64,000 nt of DNA from an uncultured Caulobacteraceae bacterium (GCA_937138625.1 CAKZPF010000003.1:248001-312000); one strand, 5' to 3'; shown: positions 19,692 through 29,632, counted from the stretch's first letter. Made by a program: numbers and translations. Notes: generated by a model from the letters alone, not told the origin.

Positions 19692-20171
19692 TCAGGTCTG
19701 GGTCAGGCAGGCGCCGCAGGTGCCAACGCCCTCGATCACCCACTGGCTGACTTGGAAGTTGCCTTTGTCCAAATTGGGGCGAGGTGCTGCATATTCCTCG
19801 ACATGATGGCAGGTGTCGCAAATCAAAAAGGCCGCCATGCCGTGGTCCGACACCCGGCAGGGCACATAGGCGTTGATTTGCTCGATCCGGTGGGCCAGGC
19901 CCTCGTCCACCAAAAACTGCAAAGCCCGATAGACAGTGGGCGGCTTCGGCTTGGGCGTGTCGTACTGTTCAATGATGTCATAGGCCTTTAGGGGCCCTTC
20001 GCTGGCCAGCAAAACCTCCAGCACCCGACGGCGACTGACGGTCAGGCGCAGTTTGCGGGCTTTGCAGTCGGCCTCGATATCGCGCAGGGCTTGGCGCAGG
20101 TCCGCCCCTTCAAGCGCCATATCATGGTTGCAGCCTCCAGCAGCGGTCTCATGGGAATGATCATGATCCAT
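19692..20171 (-). CDS. zur: Fur-family zinc regulator (Zur)
   Basis: A 159-residue metal-dependent repressor. It has a His-rich N terminus (MDHDHSHE), a winged helix with RLTVSRRRVLEVLLASEGPL and PPTVYRALQFLVDEGLAHRI, and the C-terminal dimer domain with Cys pairs ICDTCHH and GTCGACL, which bind structural zinc in Fur proteins. The zinc assignment rests on the Zur-like palindrome and the ZnuD-like receptor gene divergent from it. It precedes comEC by seven bases and may be co-transcribed with it. A Fur-type iron role is less likely. Confidence 0.85.
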   Translation of the reverse strand: MDHDHSHETAAGGCNHDMALEGADLRQALRDIEADCKARKLRLTVSRRRVLEVLLASEGPLKAYDIIEQYDTPKPKPPTVYRALQFLVDEGLAHRIEQINAYVPCRVSDHGMAAFLICDTCHHVEEYAAPRPNLDKGNFQVSQWVIEGVGTCGACLTQT

Positions 20172-20203
20172 GCCCCCACTATGGCGCGCCTAGCCCCTGT
20201 GCG

Positions 20204-20256
20204 CAAGAATTATGGAGGCAAAGGTTATAGCGGCAAGAATTACGGACGGAAAGGTT
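20204..20256. repeat. Two 23-base direct repeats with 30-base period upstream of zur
   Basis: CAAGAATTA-T-GGA...AAAGGTT at 20204-20226 and the matching copy at 20234-20256 agree at 20 of 23 positions. The period of 30 bases is close to three helical turns, which fits a pair of protein-binding sites facing the same side of the DNA. They lie between the zur start and the Zur-like box. Confidence 0.5.
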
Positions 20257-20289
20257 CGCATAAAGATCAAACAAAAGCCATAAGCCCCC

Positions 20290-20318
20290 TTGACGACCAG
20301 TATGTTATAACATAACAA
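20290..20318 (+). promoter_or_regulatory. Receptor-gene promoter with Zur-like box
   Basis: TTGACG at 20290-20295, a 17-base spacer and TAACAA at 20313-20318 form a promoter. The perfect palindrome ATGTTATAACAT at 20302-20313, extended by AACA, lies inside the spacer up to the -10. It resembles the AT-rich Zur consensus (GTTATAxxATAAC). Repressor binding here would block transcription of the TonB receptor when zinc is sufficient. Confidence 0.7.
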
Positions 20319-20354
20319 CACGCCATCTATCAGTTTTGATCCCCGGAGATGGAT

Positions 20355-22304
20355 ATGACCACACCTCGTTTTTTGACACCCGCCCCTTTGCGTATAATGC
20401 TGGCCACCAGTGTGGCGTTGGGTACCTTGGCGGCTGCTCGTCCCGTGGCCTCCCAAGACCTGGGTGCCCCGCACGAGGTGGACACGGTGGTCATCACCTC
20501 GTATGGCCTCGGGCGCACCGTGGGCGATATCCTCAGCCATGTGGATGTGATCAGTGAACAGGAACTGCAAAAAACCGATGGCGGTTTGGGCGAGCGTTTG
20601 GCAAGTCTGCCCGGCATCGACAGCAGTTTTTTTGGCCCAGGGGCTTCGCGGCCGATCATTCGTGGTCTTGATGGCTATCGTGTGCAGGTGCTGAACAATG
20701 GCTTGGGTGTTTTGGATGCCGCCAGCATCAGCGCCGACCATGCCCCCAGCGCCGAGGCCATGCAGGCCAGCCGTGTCGAGATCTTCCGCGGGCCTGCGGC
20801 TTTGGCTTTTGGTGGTGCCGCCATTGGTGGGGTGGTGAATGTCATTGACCGCTCCATCCCCAGCAAACTGCCCACCGATCCCGTCAATGTGCGCCTGGAT
20901 GGTTTTCTCAGCACCGCAGACCAGGGCTTTGGTTTCACAGGCGAAAGCACCATGCGCCACGATAAAACCGCGGCCCACATTGGCTTTTCCACCCGTATGG
21001 CCGAAGACTATGAAGGCCCCGATGGCGTCGAGGTCGACAATTCGGACCTGACCTCAAACCTAATGAGCTTTGGTTTGGCACAACATGCCGATAAGGGCTT
21101 TGTGGGGGCCAGCATCCAGCAGTTTGAAACCGATTACGGCGTCCCGGGCGAGGATGTCAGCATCGATATGGAACAAACCCGTGTCCGTCTGGCTGGGGGG
21201 TATATGTTCGACGGCAGCCCGTTTGAGCGCCTGGATGGCTCGATCCTGTTCAGCGACTATACCCACGCCGAGCTTGAAGATGGCATGGTCGGCACTCGCT
21301 TTGATGTCGAGGGCTATGAAGGCCGTCTTGAGCTGTTCAATCGCCAAAATGGCCCGCATAGCGGCCTGTTGGGTGTGCAATATGCGGAACGCGAGATCGT
21401 GGCCACCGGTGATGAAGCCTTCTTGCCCGCCACGGACGCCCGCGATGGCGGCCTGTTTGTGGTGCGCAACTATGATCGTGAAAACTGGGGCCTAGAGGGC
21501 GGCGCGCGTCTGGATTGGGCCGAGCGGGAAACCAGCACGCAATCCCGTGACTTCACTGACTGGAGCGCGGCTTTTGGTGGCTATTATAAGCCGACACACC
21601 TGACCAAAGTGGGCCTGGTGTTGTCGCGCACCACACGGGCACCGGCCGAAGCCGAGCTGTTTGCCGATGGTCCTCATGCTGCCACCGGGGCCTATGAGAT
21701 CGGCGACAGCACATTGGATAACGAACAAGCCTGGCACGCCGAGCTGAGCGCGCAATATCGCGGCTACCGTTTGGCTTTGGATGGGCATCTGTTCTATGCC
21801 GACTTTGACAACTACATCGATCTGGTGCCCACCGGTGGTACCATGGATGACTTGCCCGTGTTCCAATTCCAGGAAAGCGGCGCCGAGTTCTGGGGTTTTG
21901 AGGCCCATGCCGATTGGCTGGCCGCCGAGGGTGACACCTGGGCGTGGAACATCGATCTGTCCGCTGAATATGTCGAAGCCGAAACCGACGCTGGTGATGC
22001 CCCGCGCATCCCACCTTTGGGCGTGACCCTGGGCACGACCTGGAGCTGGAAGACCATGGAAAGCCGCCTTGAGGCCCAATGGGTAGACGAGCAAGACCAG
22101 GTGGCGGCCTTCGAGAGCACAACAGATGGCTATACCCTCGTGAACGCTTCGGTGCGCTTTGAGCCCCGCAGCTGGCCGTTTTCGGTGATGGTGCAGGGCC
22201 AAAACCTGACCGACGAGACCGCGCGGCGTCACACCTCGTTTTTGAAGGCCAATGCCCCACTGGCCGGTCGTGGTCTGCGCATCAGCTTCCACAAGCCGTT
22301 ATAA
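20355..22304 (+). CDS. znuD: TonB-dependent outer-membrane receptor, ZnuD-like
   Basis: An outer-membrane barrel expected to import zinc (or a zinc complex) with TonB energy. The 649-residue protein has a signal peptide (cleavage near AARPVAS-QD), a plug domain (about 45-165, with RPIIRGLDGYRVQVLNNGLG, SADHAPS and VEIFRGPAALAFGGAAIGGV) and a 22-strand-type barrel to the C terminus. The start at 20355 is preferred because GGAG lies six bases upstream; the ATG at 20349 is too close to it. Zinc as substrate is inferred from the Zur box, zur next door and the SADHA segment known in ZnuD. It lies 65 bases before gltX. Confidence 0.8.
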   Translation: MTTPRFLTPAPLRIMLATSVALGTLAAARPVASQDLGAPHEVDTVVITSYGLGRTVGDILSHVDVISEQELQKTDGGLGERLASLPGIDSSFFGPGASRPIIRGLDGYRVQVLNNGLGVLDAASISADHAPSAEAMQASRVEIFRGPAALAFGGAAIGGVVNVIDRSIPSKLPTDPVNVRLDGFLSTADQGFGFTGESTMRHDKTAAHIGFSTRMAEDYEGPDGVEVDNSDLTSNLMSFGLAQHADKGFVGASIQQFETDYGVPGEDVSIDMEQTRVRLAGGYMFDGSPFERLDGSILFSDYTHAELEDGMVGTRFDVEGYEGRLELFNRQNGPHSGLLGVQYAEREIVATGDEAFLPATDARDGGLFVVRNYDRENWGLEGGARLDWAERETSTQSRDFTDWSAAFGGYYKPTHLTKVGLVLSRTTRAPAEAELFADGPHAATGAYEIGDSTLDNEQAWHAELSAQYRGYRLALDGHLFYADFDNYIDLVPTGGTMDDLPVFQFQESGAEFWGFEAHADWLAAEGDTWAWNIDLSAEYVEAETDAGDAPRIPPLGVTLGTTWSWKTMESRLEAQWVDEQDQVAAFESTTDGYTLVNASVRFEPRSWPFSVMVQGQNLTDETARRHTSFLKANAPLAGRGLRISFHKPL

Positions 22305-22369
22305 ACCGCAAAATGGCGAAGCGGCGTGAACCCCTTGTGCTGTGGTCATAAACGGCTTATGCCGTGGGC

Positions 22370-23779
22370 ATGACACCTGCACCTGTGATCACCCGCTTCG
22401 CCCCCTCGCCCACCGGATATTTGCACATTGGGGGCGCGCGTACGGCCCTTTTCAACTGGCTGTTTGCCAAACGCCATGGCGGCCAGTTTCGTGTGCGCAT
22501 CGAAGACACCGACAAAGCCCGCAGCACCCAAGCCGCCGTTGACGCCATTTTCGAGGGGCTAGCCTGGTTGGGCCTTGGGGCCGATGGCGACATCGTCAGC
22601 CAAGCCGCCCAAGCCGAGCGTCATGTGGCGCTGGCGCAACAGTTGCTGCAAACCGGCCATGCCTATCGCTGTTACCTGAGCGCCGAAGAGCTTGAGGCCC
22701 TGCGCGAGCAAGCCAAGGCCAGCGGTGGCACTGTGCGCTCGCCATGGCGGGATCGCGATGACCACCCGGCCGATCAGCCCTTTGTGGTGCGCTTTAAAAC
22801 GCCTTTGGCAGAAAAGGTGCTGATCGACGACGCCGTACAGGGCCCCGTAACCTTTGACAGTCAGCACATCGAAGATCTGGTGCTGCTGCGCAGCGATGGC
22901 ACGCCCACCTATAATCTGGCGGTGGTGGCCGATGATCATGATATGGGCGTCAGTCACATCATCCGTGGCGATGATCACCTTAATAATGCTGCCAAACAGG
23001 CTCTGATTTACCAGGCCCTGGGGTGGGACGTGCCGGTGTTTGCACATATTCCGCTGATCCATGGCGATGATGGTAAAAAACTTTCAAAGCGCCATGGGGC
23101 GCAGGCGGTGGGCGATTTGCGCCAAATGGGTTACCTGCCCGAAGCCGTGCGCAATTACCTGTTGCGCCTGGGTTGGTCCAAAGGCGACCAGGAGATCTTT
23201 TCCGATGCCGAGGCCGCCGCAGCTTTTGGCCTTGAAGGTATCAACAAAGCACCGGCGCGCCTGGACTGGGACAAGTTGAACCATACCAACGCCCATTATA
23301 TCGCCGCCACCGATGATGAACGCCTGCTGGATTTGATGGCGGACCACCGGGGGCAACCCTGGTCAGAGATTGAACGCACCCGCATTTTGGCCCTGATGCC
23401 ACACTTTAAGTCTCGCGCAAAAATTATCCCAGATCTGATTGATCAGTCAGAATTTTTGATCGCATCTGGTCCATTCACCTTCACGGGTAAGGTCAAAAAA
23501 CAGCTCAACCCTGAAAACCTCGAGCGCCTGGGCCGCCTGGCCACCGTTTTGCGAGCTCTCGATGACTGGACCGCCGAAAGCCTGGATCAAGCTCTGCACA
23601 GTTTCGTTGAGGCCGAAGGCGTGGGCTTTGGCAAGGTTGGTCCCGTGGTGCGCGCCGCCATCACCGGTGGCCTGCCTGCTCCTGACCTGGCCCCCAGCCT
23701 GGCGGCGCTTGGCCAGGACGAGGTTTTGACCCGTTTCGAAATGGCCCAAAATTCCTTGCAACTTAATAGCGAAAATTAG
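22370..23779 (+). CDS. gltX: Glutamyl-tRNA synthetase
   Basis: Class I aminoacyl-tRNA synthetase charging tRNA-Glu. The protein of about 469 residues has the HIGH motif in RFAPSPTGYLHIGGARTALF and the KMSKS-type motif in DDGKKLSKRHGAQAV, with the tRNA-binding helical C terminus. The length is normal. The start may be ATG 22370 or GTG 22364; the site before both is weak. In Alphaproteobacteria gltX and gltA follow comEC, as here. A second gltX copy elsewhere is common in the class and cannot be excluded; this one could favour tRNA-Glu or tRNA-Gln. Confidence 0.96.
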   Translation: MTPAPVITRFAPSPTGYLHIGGARTALFNWLFAKRHGGQFRVRIEDTDKARSTQAAVDAIFEGLAWLGLGADGDIVSQAAQAERHVALAQQLLQTGHAYRCYLSAEELEALREQAKASGGTVRSPWRDRDDHPADQPFVVRFKTPLAEKVLIDDAVQGPVTFDSQHIEDLVLLRSDGTPTYNLAVVADDHDMGVSHIIRGDDHLNNAAKQALIYQALGWDVPVFAHIPLIHGDDGKKLSKRHGAQAVGDLRQMGYLPEAVRNYLLRLGWSKGDQEIFSDAEAAAAFGLEGINKAPARLDWDKLNHTNAHYIAATDDERLLDLMADHRGQPWSEIERTRILALMPHFKSRAKIIPDLIDQSEFLIASGPFTFTGKVKKQLNPENLERLGRLATVLRALDDWTAESLDQALHSFVEAEGVGFGKVGPVVRAAITGGLPAPDLAPSLAALGQDEVLTRFEMAQNSLQLNSEN

Positions 23780-23814
23780 GACTTTTCGGCTAAAGATTTT
23801 TTTGTCGGACAGAT

Positions 23815-23843
23815 TTGCACTTTTGCGGACATGCCCTTATGGT
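23815..23843 (+). promoter_or_regulatory. Putative gltA promoter
   Basis: TTGCAC at 23815-23820, a 17-base spacer and TATGGT at 23838-23843 lie in the 123-base gap before gltA. The ribosome binding site AGGAGAAG follows close to the ATG at 23903. Confidence 0.45.
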
Positions 23844-23902
23844 GCAGCGCAATAGACATCATGATATATCAAAACCACACATAGCCTATTAGGAGAAGCA
23901 CG

Positions 23903-25228
23903 ATGGAAAATAAGATCCAAGCCAACGGTGAAGCCAAGCTGACCATTGGGGATGCCACCTATGATTTGCCGATTTACAAAGGTGAAATTGGCCCTGACGT
24001 GTTGGACATCCGCAAGCTTTATGCCCAATCGGATATGTTCACCTTTGACCCGGGTTTTACCTCGACGGCATCGTGCGAAAGCCAGATCACCTATATTGAT
24101 GGTGATAAAGGCGTGTTGCTGCACCGTGGCTATCCCATCGATCAGCTGGCCGAGGAGTCCAACTTCGTCGAGCTTTGCTATCTGCTGCTGAAAGGCGAGC
24201 TGCCCACGGCCGGCGAATATGCCGAGTTCAAATCGCGCATCAATCAGCACACCATGGTGCATGATCAGCTCAGCAATTTCTTCCGTGGTTTCCGCCGTGA
24301 TGCCCACCCCATGGCCATAATGGTGGGTGTGGTTGGTGCCCTGTCCGCTTTCTATCACGACAGCCTGGACATCAACGATCCCAAACAGCGCGAGATCGCC
24401 TCGATCCGTTTGATTGCCAAAATCCCCACCATTGCCGCCATGGCCTACAAATACTCGATCGGGCAGCCGTTCGTCTCGCCGCGCAATGACCTGGACTATT
24501 CGGCCAACTTCCTGCGCATGTGCTTTGCGGTCCCTGCCGAAGACTATGTGGTCAATCCGGTGATGGCCCGCGCCATGGATCGCATCTTTATGCTGCATGC
24601 TGATCACGAGCAAAACGCCTCGACCTCGACCGTGCGTTTGGCGGGCTCGTCGGGTGCCAACCCGTTTGCCTGTATCGCTGCGGGCATTGCCTGTTTGTGG
24701 GGTCCGGCCCACGGCGGCGCCAATGAAGCGGCCCTGAACATGCTGAACGAAATCGGCTCGGTGGACAACATCCCCGAATTTGTCGAAGGCGTGAAATCGA
24801 AGAAATATCGCCTGATGGGCTTTGGCCACCGGGTCTATAAAAACTACGACCCCCGCGCCAAGGTGATGCAGAAAACCTGCCACGAGGTGCTGAACGAAGT
24901 CGGCTCGGGCGAGGACAAAATCCTGCAGGTCGCCATGGAATTGGAAAAAGTGGCGTTGAACGACCCCTATTTCGTCGAACGCAAACTGTACCCGAACATT
25001 GACTTCTATTCGGGCATCACGCTCAAAGCCATGGGCTTCCCCACCGAAATGTTCACCGTGCTGTTCGCCCTGGCGCGCACTGTGGGTTGGATCGCCCAGT
25101 GGGATGAAATGACCACGGACCCCAGCCAAAAAATTGGCCGTCCGCGTCAGATCTACACCGGTCATGGGCAGCGGGATTATGTCAGCCTCAGCGAGCGCAA
25201 AACTGGCAAAGCTCTGACGAACGCCTAA
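23903..25228 (+). CDS. gltA: Citrate synthase
   Basis: Condenses acetyl-CoA and oxaloacetate, taking the product of the PDH complex encoded at the left end. The 441-residue protein is of the Gram-negative hexameric type with the N-terminal beta-rich extension (residues 1-60). It shows [11 protein letters not shown], the active-site region [33 protein letters not shown] and [14 protein letters not shown] with the catalytic His and downstream Asp. AGGAG precedes the ATG, and a strong terminator follows. Confidence 0.98.
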   Translation: MENKIQANGEAKLTIGDATYDLPIYKGEIGPDVLDIRKLYAQSDMFTFDPGFTSTASCESQITYIDGDKGVLLHRGYPIDQLAEESNFVELCYLLLKGELPTAGEYAEFKSRINQHTMVHDQLSNFFRGFRRDAHPMAIMVGVVGALSAFYHDSLDINDPKQREIASIRLIAKIPTIAAMAYKYSIGQPFVSPRNDLDYSANFLRMCFAVPAEDYVVNPVMARAMDRIFMLHADHEQNASTSTVRLAGSSGANPFACIAAGIACLWGPAHGGANEAALNMLNEIGSVDNIPEFVEGVKSKKYRLMGFGHRVYKNYDPRAKVMQKTCHEVLNEVGSGEDKILQVAMELEKVALNDPYFVERKLYPNIDFYSGITLKAMGFPTEMFTVLFALARTVGWIAQWDEMTTDPSQKIGRPRQIYTGHGQRDYVSLSERKTGKALTNA

Positions 25229-25255
25229 ATCTTAGGACACACCCTGATAAAAAAA

Positions 25256-25281
25256 GCCCTGGTTTCCCAGGGCTTTTTTTT
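25256..25281 (+). terminator. Rho-independent terminator after gltA
   Basis: GCCCTGG at 25256-25262 pairs with CCAGGGC at 25267-25273 over a four-base loop, followed by eight T residues. An A-run precedes the stem, so it can also act on the minus strand for lpxB, whose stop is 10 bases away. It is the clearest intrinsic terminator in the window. Confidence 0.92.
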
Positions 25282-25290
25282 GCACATGGG

Positions 25291-26442
25291 TTATGACGTC
25301 AGCTGCAAGACCACCTCGGCCGCCATGGCCGCCGGATCGCAACGGGGATCGCGCCCCATGGCCTGAAGGGCGGCGGCCAGATCTTGGCGTTGGCGAGCTC
25401 GCGCATCCGGGTTCGTCACAAGCTGTTCAATGACCGGGCGCAGTTTCGCCGGCACGCAATCGCCTTGGATGAACTCCGGCACGGCTTCGCGTCCCAGGGC
25501 AATGTTGAGTAAACAGGCCCAGGGCGTGGTGATCACCCGCCGGATCAGAAAATGGCTGAGCCCCCCGAGCCTATAGCCCACCACCATCGGGCAGCCCGAT
25601 AAGGCCAATTCTGTGGTCACCGTACCGGAACAGGCCAAGGCACAGGTGGCGGCGGCAAACGCGTCATATTTTTCCCGGTCATCACGCACAATCATCGGCG
25701 GTCGCGGCCACTGGGCCAGCTCTTCGGCCAGGGGTTCGGCCACCCGCCCCGCCAAGGGCACCACCACTTGTAAATCGGGGTGATCGCGCATCAAACCTTG
25801 CGTGGTCTCGGCAAAGACAGGATAAACCCGTTTCAGCTCGGACGGGCGCGAGCCGGGCAGCAGCGCCAACACCGGTGTATCCTCAGCCAAATTGTGATGC
25901 GTCCGGAAACGGGCCGGGTCGACGTCATCTAAACTTTTGTTCAGGCTGGGGTTGCCCACAAAGGTGGTGGGCAGGCCCGCAGCCTCAAAGTACGGCGCAT
26001 CCAGCGGCATGATCGACAGCAGATGATCAACGGTTTGCGCCAAGGTCTTGGCTCGTCCCGGCCGCGAGGCCCAGACCTGGGGCGCCACATATTTCACCAC
26101 GAGCAAATCCGGCGTTTGCGCCTTCAAGGCCTGGGCCACACGCAGCGTGAACCCCCAGCTGTCGATCAGAACGGCCACATCTGGCTTGAAGGCGGCCGCT
26201 TCGGCCGCCACCTCTTTCACCCGCTTGACCACGCGGGGGTAAGCCCGCACCCCCTCGACAAAGCCCAGGATCGACAATTCCGAAATGTCAAAGGGACTGT
26301 CCAGGCCCTCTTCAGCCATTGTGCTGCCGCCCAAACCGCCAAAGACCACATCCGGCTCGCGTGCTTTCAAGGCCCGCATCAGCCCCGCCCCCAAGCGATC
26401 GCCCGAAGGCTCGGCCGCCACCAGAAACACCCGTAAACTCAT
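25291..26442 (-). CDS. lpxB: Lipid-A-disaccharide synthase
   Basis: A peripheral GT19 enzyme joining UDP-2,3-diacylglucosamine and lipid X into the lipid A disaccharide. The 383-residue protein shows VFLVAAEPSGDRLGAGLM, a segment equivalent to the G-x-G-G...M-x-x-x-G family start (FGGLGGSTMAEEGLDS), APQVWASRPGRAKTL, and ALLPGSRPSELKR. It is the last gene of the run rseP-bamA-ompH-lpxD-fabZ-lpxA-lpxI-lpxB, 12 bases after lpxI. Confidence 0.97.
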   Translation of the reverse strand: MSLRVFLVAAEPSGDRLGAGLMRALKAREPDVVFGGLGGSTMAEEGLDSPFDISELSILGFVEGVRAYPRVVKRVKEVAAEAAAFKPDVAVLIDSWGFTLRVAQALKAQTPDLLVVKYVAPQVWASRPGRAKTLAQTVDHLLSIMPLDAPYFEAAGLPTTFVGNPSLNKSLDDVDPARFRTHHNLAEDTPVLALLPGSRPSELKRVYPVFAETTQGLMRDHPDLQVVVPLAGRVAEPLAEELAQWPRPPMIVRDDREKYDAFAAATCALACSGTVTTELALSGCPMVVGYRLGGLSHFLIRRVITTPWACLLNIALGREAVPEFIQGDCVPAKLRPVIEQLVTNPDARARQRQDLAAALQAMGRDPRCDPAAMAAEVVLQLTS

Positions 26443-26454
26443 GGGCAGACCTCC

Positions 26455-27306
26455 CTATTTCGGCTTAGCACCGGAGGTGGCGTGAGGCTTGAGACCCAGA
26501 ACAAAAATCCCATGTTTTTCGGCGATGGCCTTCATGGCATCGGGCTTCATCATCAAGGTGGCGTCGGCCTCACCGGCCACACCCACCAGCCCCGCACGCG
26601 CGGCCCCTTCGATGGTGCTGGGGCCAATGGTGGGCAGGTCAATGCGGCGGTCCTGCACGGGCTTGGGCCACTTCACCAAAACACCCCCCTTGGCCGGCAG
26701 GTTGCCAACACGGGCCAACATACGGTCGGTGCCCTCTTGGGCTTCAGCGGCCATGACCAGACCACGCGTCACCACGCAGCCTTGGCCAATGTCCATGGCC
26801 CCCAGGGTGCTGGCGATGGTTATCCCCTTGAACACATCTTTCAACTCATCCGTCTTGGGTTTGGGGCCAGCGAACACACCAATCGGCAACAAGGTGTTGC
26901 TGCTGACTTCCTCGGCGCCCACAATATCAAAGCCATCGTTTTCAAACGTGCGCAGCACCGCTCGCAACAGCGAATCATCCCCGCGCATGGCCGCCGCCAT
27001 CACCCGCGGCAGGGCCTTGGCCCCGCGGGAGTCCACCTTCAGAGTTTTGAAATTGGGGCGACTGACATGGCCACCAAAACAGACCTCGGTCACATTGTGG
27101 GCCCGAAAAAAATCCATCACCGCGCCCAGTTCACCAATGCCCACACTGGTCTTGGCCATGACGTTGTCCACGCGCGCGCCACTGCCCTCGATCATCGCCA
27201 CCACAACTGGGCGTTCGGTTTTGCGACAGGAATCCACCACCGTTTGCGGCAGATCTCCGCCGCCAGCAATCAAGCCCAAAGGTGTTGAGTGGTCGGTTTC
27301 TGGCAT
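26455..27306 (-). CDS. lpxI: UDP-2,3-diacylglucosamine pyrophosphatase LpxI
   Basis: Hydrolyses UDP-2,3-diacylglucosamine to lipid X; it is the alphaproteobacterial replacement for LpxH. The 283-residue protein begins with LGLIAGGGDLPQTVVDSCR (DUF1009 start) and contains GQGCVVTRGLVMAAEAQEGT and the C-terminal LMMKPDAMKAIAEKHGIFV. The start at 27306 overlaps the lpxA stop as TGATG, so translation is probably coupled; an ORF start at 27321 is less fitting. Its place between lpxA and lpxB is the usual one. Confidence 0.96.
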   Translation of the reverse strand: MPETDHSTPLGLIAGGGDLPQTVVDSCRKTERPVVVAMIEGSGARVDNVMAKTSVGIGELGAVMDFFRAHNVTEVCFGGHVSRPNFKTLKVDSRGAKALPRVMAAAMRGDDSLLRAVLRTFENDGFDIVGAEEVSSNTLLPIGVFAGPKPKTDELKDVFKGITIASTLGAMDIGQGCVVTRGLVMAAEAQEGTDRMLARVGNLPAKGGVLVKWPKPVQDRRIDLPTIGPSTIEGAARAGLVGVAGEADATLMMKPDAMKAIAEKHGIFVLGLKPHATSGAKPK

Positions 27307-28091
27307 CAGCCCGGCATACACAGGGCGCGCTGTGCCCCTTGTTGGATAAAGGCGATCATCTCCATGACCTCTTCACGATCAGAAAACACACGGGCGACAT
27401 CGCTCAGGCGCTCTTGGAACGTCCCTTCCTTGGCAAACAACATGCGATAGGCCGCCCGCAGATCATCAATCACCGGCCGCGCAAAGCCTCGGCGCTTCAG
27501 ACCCACCAGGTTCAGCCCCCCAAGATAGGCATGATTGCCGATTACCGAGCCAAAGGGGATCACATCTTGGGTGACAATTGCCCCCCCGCCAATAAAGGCA
27601 TTGCGGCCCACCCGCGCGTGTTGGTGAATGGCACACAGCCCCCCCAACATGGCCTGGTTGCCGATGGTCACGTGCCCCCCCAGGGTGGCGTTGTTGGCGA
27701 AAATCACCTCGTCACCGACGATGCAGTCATGGGCGACATGGGTGCCCACCATGAAAAACCCACCTTTGCCCACCAAGGTTTCCCCGCGTCCCACCTCGGT
27801 GCCCGGGTGCATGGTCACATGTTCGCGAATGATGGTGCCTTCGCCTATGCGCAGCCAAACCTCTGAGCCCTTGAATTTCAAATCTTGGGGAGGACCACCC
27901 AGCACGGCAAAGGGAAACACCTGGCAATGAGCCCCGACATCCGTATGGCCCGCCACAACCACATGGCTGTTCAGGCGCACGCCTGTATCCAGTTTCGCCT
28001 GCGGCCCCACATGACAATATGGCCCGATGACCACATCATCAGCGATCTGAGCGCCGTCTTCGACGATGGCGGTGGGATGGATATCAGGCAT
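27306..28091 (-). CDS. lpxA: UDP-N-acetylglucosamine O-acyltransferase
   Basis: First enzyme of lipid A synthesis, placing a 3-hydroxyacyl chain on UDP-GlcNAc. The 261-residue protein is a left-handed beta helix of hexapeptide repeats ([20 protein letters not shown] onwards) with [16 protein letters not shown], which carries the catalytic His, and a helical C terminus. The start at 28091 lies inside the end of fabZ (eight-base overlap); a longer reading frame to 28202 is a fabZ shadow. Confidence 0.97.
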   Translation of the reverse strand: MPDIHPTAIVEDGAQIADDVVIGPYCHVGPQAKLDTGVRLNSHVVVAGHTDVGAHCQVFPFAVLGGPPQDLKFKGSEVWLRIGEGTIIREHVTMHPGTEVGRGETLVGKGGFFMVGTHVAHDCIVGDEVIFANNATLGGHVTIGNQAMLGGLCAIHQHARVGRNAFIGGGAIVTQDVIPFGSVIGNHAYLGGLNLVGLKRRGFARPVIDDLRAAYRMLFAKEGTFQERLSDVARVFSDREEVMEMIAFIQQGAQRALCMPG

Positions 28092-28557
28092 CGGCGGTTT
28101 GCGCCTTTTTCGCCCGCACATCGACGACCATGGCGGCAAAATCGGCCTCGGCCGTGATTTTGCCACGCACGAAGGCTTCGCCACGGAATTTAAAAATGTC
28201 ACCGCGCACCTTGGTGACCTCGACCTTCATTTCCAACACATCTCCCGGCCGCACCGGATGGCGAAAGCGCACGCCATCAATGGACATGAAAAAAATGGTT
28301 TTGCCCTCGACATCAACATTCAGCGATTTCGACATCAAGACCGCACCCGTCTGGCCCAAGGCCTCGACGATCAGCACGCCAGGCATCACCGGATCATGGG
28401 GGAAATGCCCTTGGAAAAACGGTTCATTAATGGTGACGCATTTGATACCGGTGATCGAAGTGTTGGGCACATAGTCTTCGGCCCGGTCCACCAGCAAAAA
28501 CGGATACCGGTGCGGGATGCGCTCGCGAATTTCTTGAAAATCAATCTGACCTGACAT
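28084..28557 (-). CDS. fabZ: 3-hydroxyacyl-ACP dehydratase FabZ
   Basis: A hot-dog-fold enzyme of fatty acid elongation that competes with LpxA for 3-hydroxyacyl-ACP. The 157-residue protein shows [16 protein letters not shown], the catalytic His51 in [11 protein letters not shown] and Glu65 in [10 protein letters not shown]. It is embedded between lpxD (5 bases) and lpxA (overlap), the conserved order that links membrane lipid and lipid A supply. Confidence 0.97.
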   Translation of the reverse strand: MSGQIDFQEIRERIPHRYPFLLVDRAEDYVPNTSITGIKCVTINEPFFQGHFPHDPVMPGVLIVEALGQTGAVLMSKSLNVDVEGKTIFFMSIDGVRFRHPVRPGDVLEMKVEVTKVRGDIFKFRGEAFVRGKITAEADFAAMVVDVRAKKAQTADA

Positions 28558-28562
28558 TCCCC

Positions 28563-29594
28563 TTAGGCCTCTTCTGGCTGAGATTTCGATTTAGATTTGG
28601 ACATGCGCCCCAGGATCACGGTCTCTCGTAACCATTGGCGAATGGGTTTGGCGGGATAGCCCGCCCAGGTTTCGCCCGCGGGCACATCGCCCATCACGCC
28701 CGAGGCCGCACCAATGCGCGCCCCATCCCCAATGTTGACGTGATCGGCCACGCCCGCGCGCCCTGCCAACTGTACACCTCGGCCGATGTTCGCCGAGCCT
28801 GAAATGCCGGTGTGCGCCGCCAGCACCGAGCCCGCGCCGATGCGCACATTGTGGGCGATTTGCACCAGATTATCGACCTTGACCCGATCTTCGATCACGG
28901 TGTTATCAAAGGCCCCACGGTCTATGGTGGTGTTCGCGCCCACCGTCACGTCATTGCCGATGACCACACCACCCAATTGGGGGATGTCGATAGGACCGCC
29001 TTCGTCGCCCGTAGCGCCAAAGCCCGCCTCGCCGATGCTGGCATTGGCCGAGACCTTGACGTCATGCCCCAAAACGGCGCAGCGGATGCTCGCGCCCGGG
29101 CCGATATGGCAGCGACTGCCAATTTTCACGCCTGGGCCAATGACCACATTGGGCCCGAGCCAAGTGCCCATACCGATCTCGACATTGGGGCCGATCACAC
29201 ACCCCGGCGAAACGACCACATCCTCTGCCAATTGTGCCGTGGGGTCACAGGCCTGGCCATCGGTGGCAAAGGGAATTTCACGATAAAAGGCGTTGGCCGC
29301 CTTGGAAAACGCGGCATGGGGATACGAGGTGATCAGGGCTGCTACATTTTCCGGCACCGCCGAGACCAAAGTATCAGGGATGAAACAGGCCGTGGCCATG
29401 GTGCGTTCGAAATCAGCGCGATAGCGCCGATCGGCAAAAAAGGTGATCTGCCCCTCGCCGGCTTGCGCCAAAGGGGCCACCCCCGTGACCGTGATGGCGG
29501 CATCGGCAGCGTCAGCCAACCGCGCGCCCGTGATTTCAGCCAAGGCCCCCAAAGCCATGGGGCCACTGTGCAGAAAATAGCGGGGATTGGGCAT
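28563..29594 (-). CDS. lpxD: UDP-3-O-acylglucosamine N-acyltransferase
   Basis: Adds the second 3-hydroxyacyl chain in lipid A synthesis. The 343-residue protein has the uridine-binding N-terminal domain (ALAEITGARL, ITFFADRRYRADFERT), a hexapeptide-repeat helix (about 110-320) with DNLVQIAHNVRIGAGSVLAA holding the catalytic His, and a short basic, Lys/Ser-rich tail. It sits between ompH and fabZ in the conserved order. Confidence 0.97.
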   Translation of the reverse strand: MPNPRYFLHSGPMALGALAEITGARLADAADAAITVTGVAPLAQAGEGQITFFADRRYRADFERTMATACFIPDTLVSAVPENVAALITSYPHAAFSKAANAFYREIPFATDGQACDPTAQLAEDVVVSPGCVIGPNVEIGMGTWLGPNVVIGPGVKIGSRCHIGPGASIRCAVLGHDVKVSANASIGEAGFGATGDEGGPIDIPQLGGVVIGNDVTVGANTTIDRGAFDNTVIEDRVKVDNLVQIAHNVRIGAGSVLAAHTGISGSANIGRGVQLAGRAGVADHVNIGDGARIGAASGVMGDVPAGETWAGYPAKPIRQWLRETVILGRMSKSKSKSQPEEA

Positions 29595-29632
29595 GGCGGG
29601 CGTCCCTGATTTGGCCGTTTGGTCTGACCCTG

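Noticed and set aside
20091..20315. Plus-strand ORF with repeats KNYGGKGYSGKNYGRKG upstream of the receptor gene
   Set aside because: Most of it is antisense to zur, and the repeated part is explained by two 23-base DNA repeats. No ribosome binding site.
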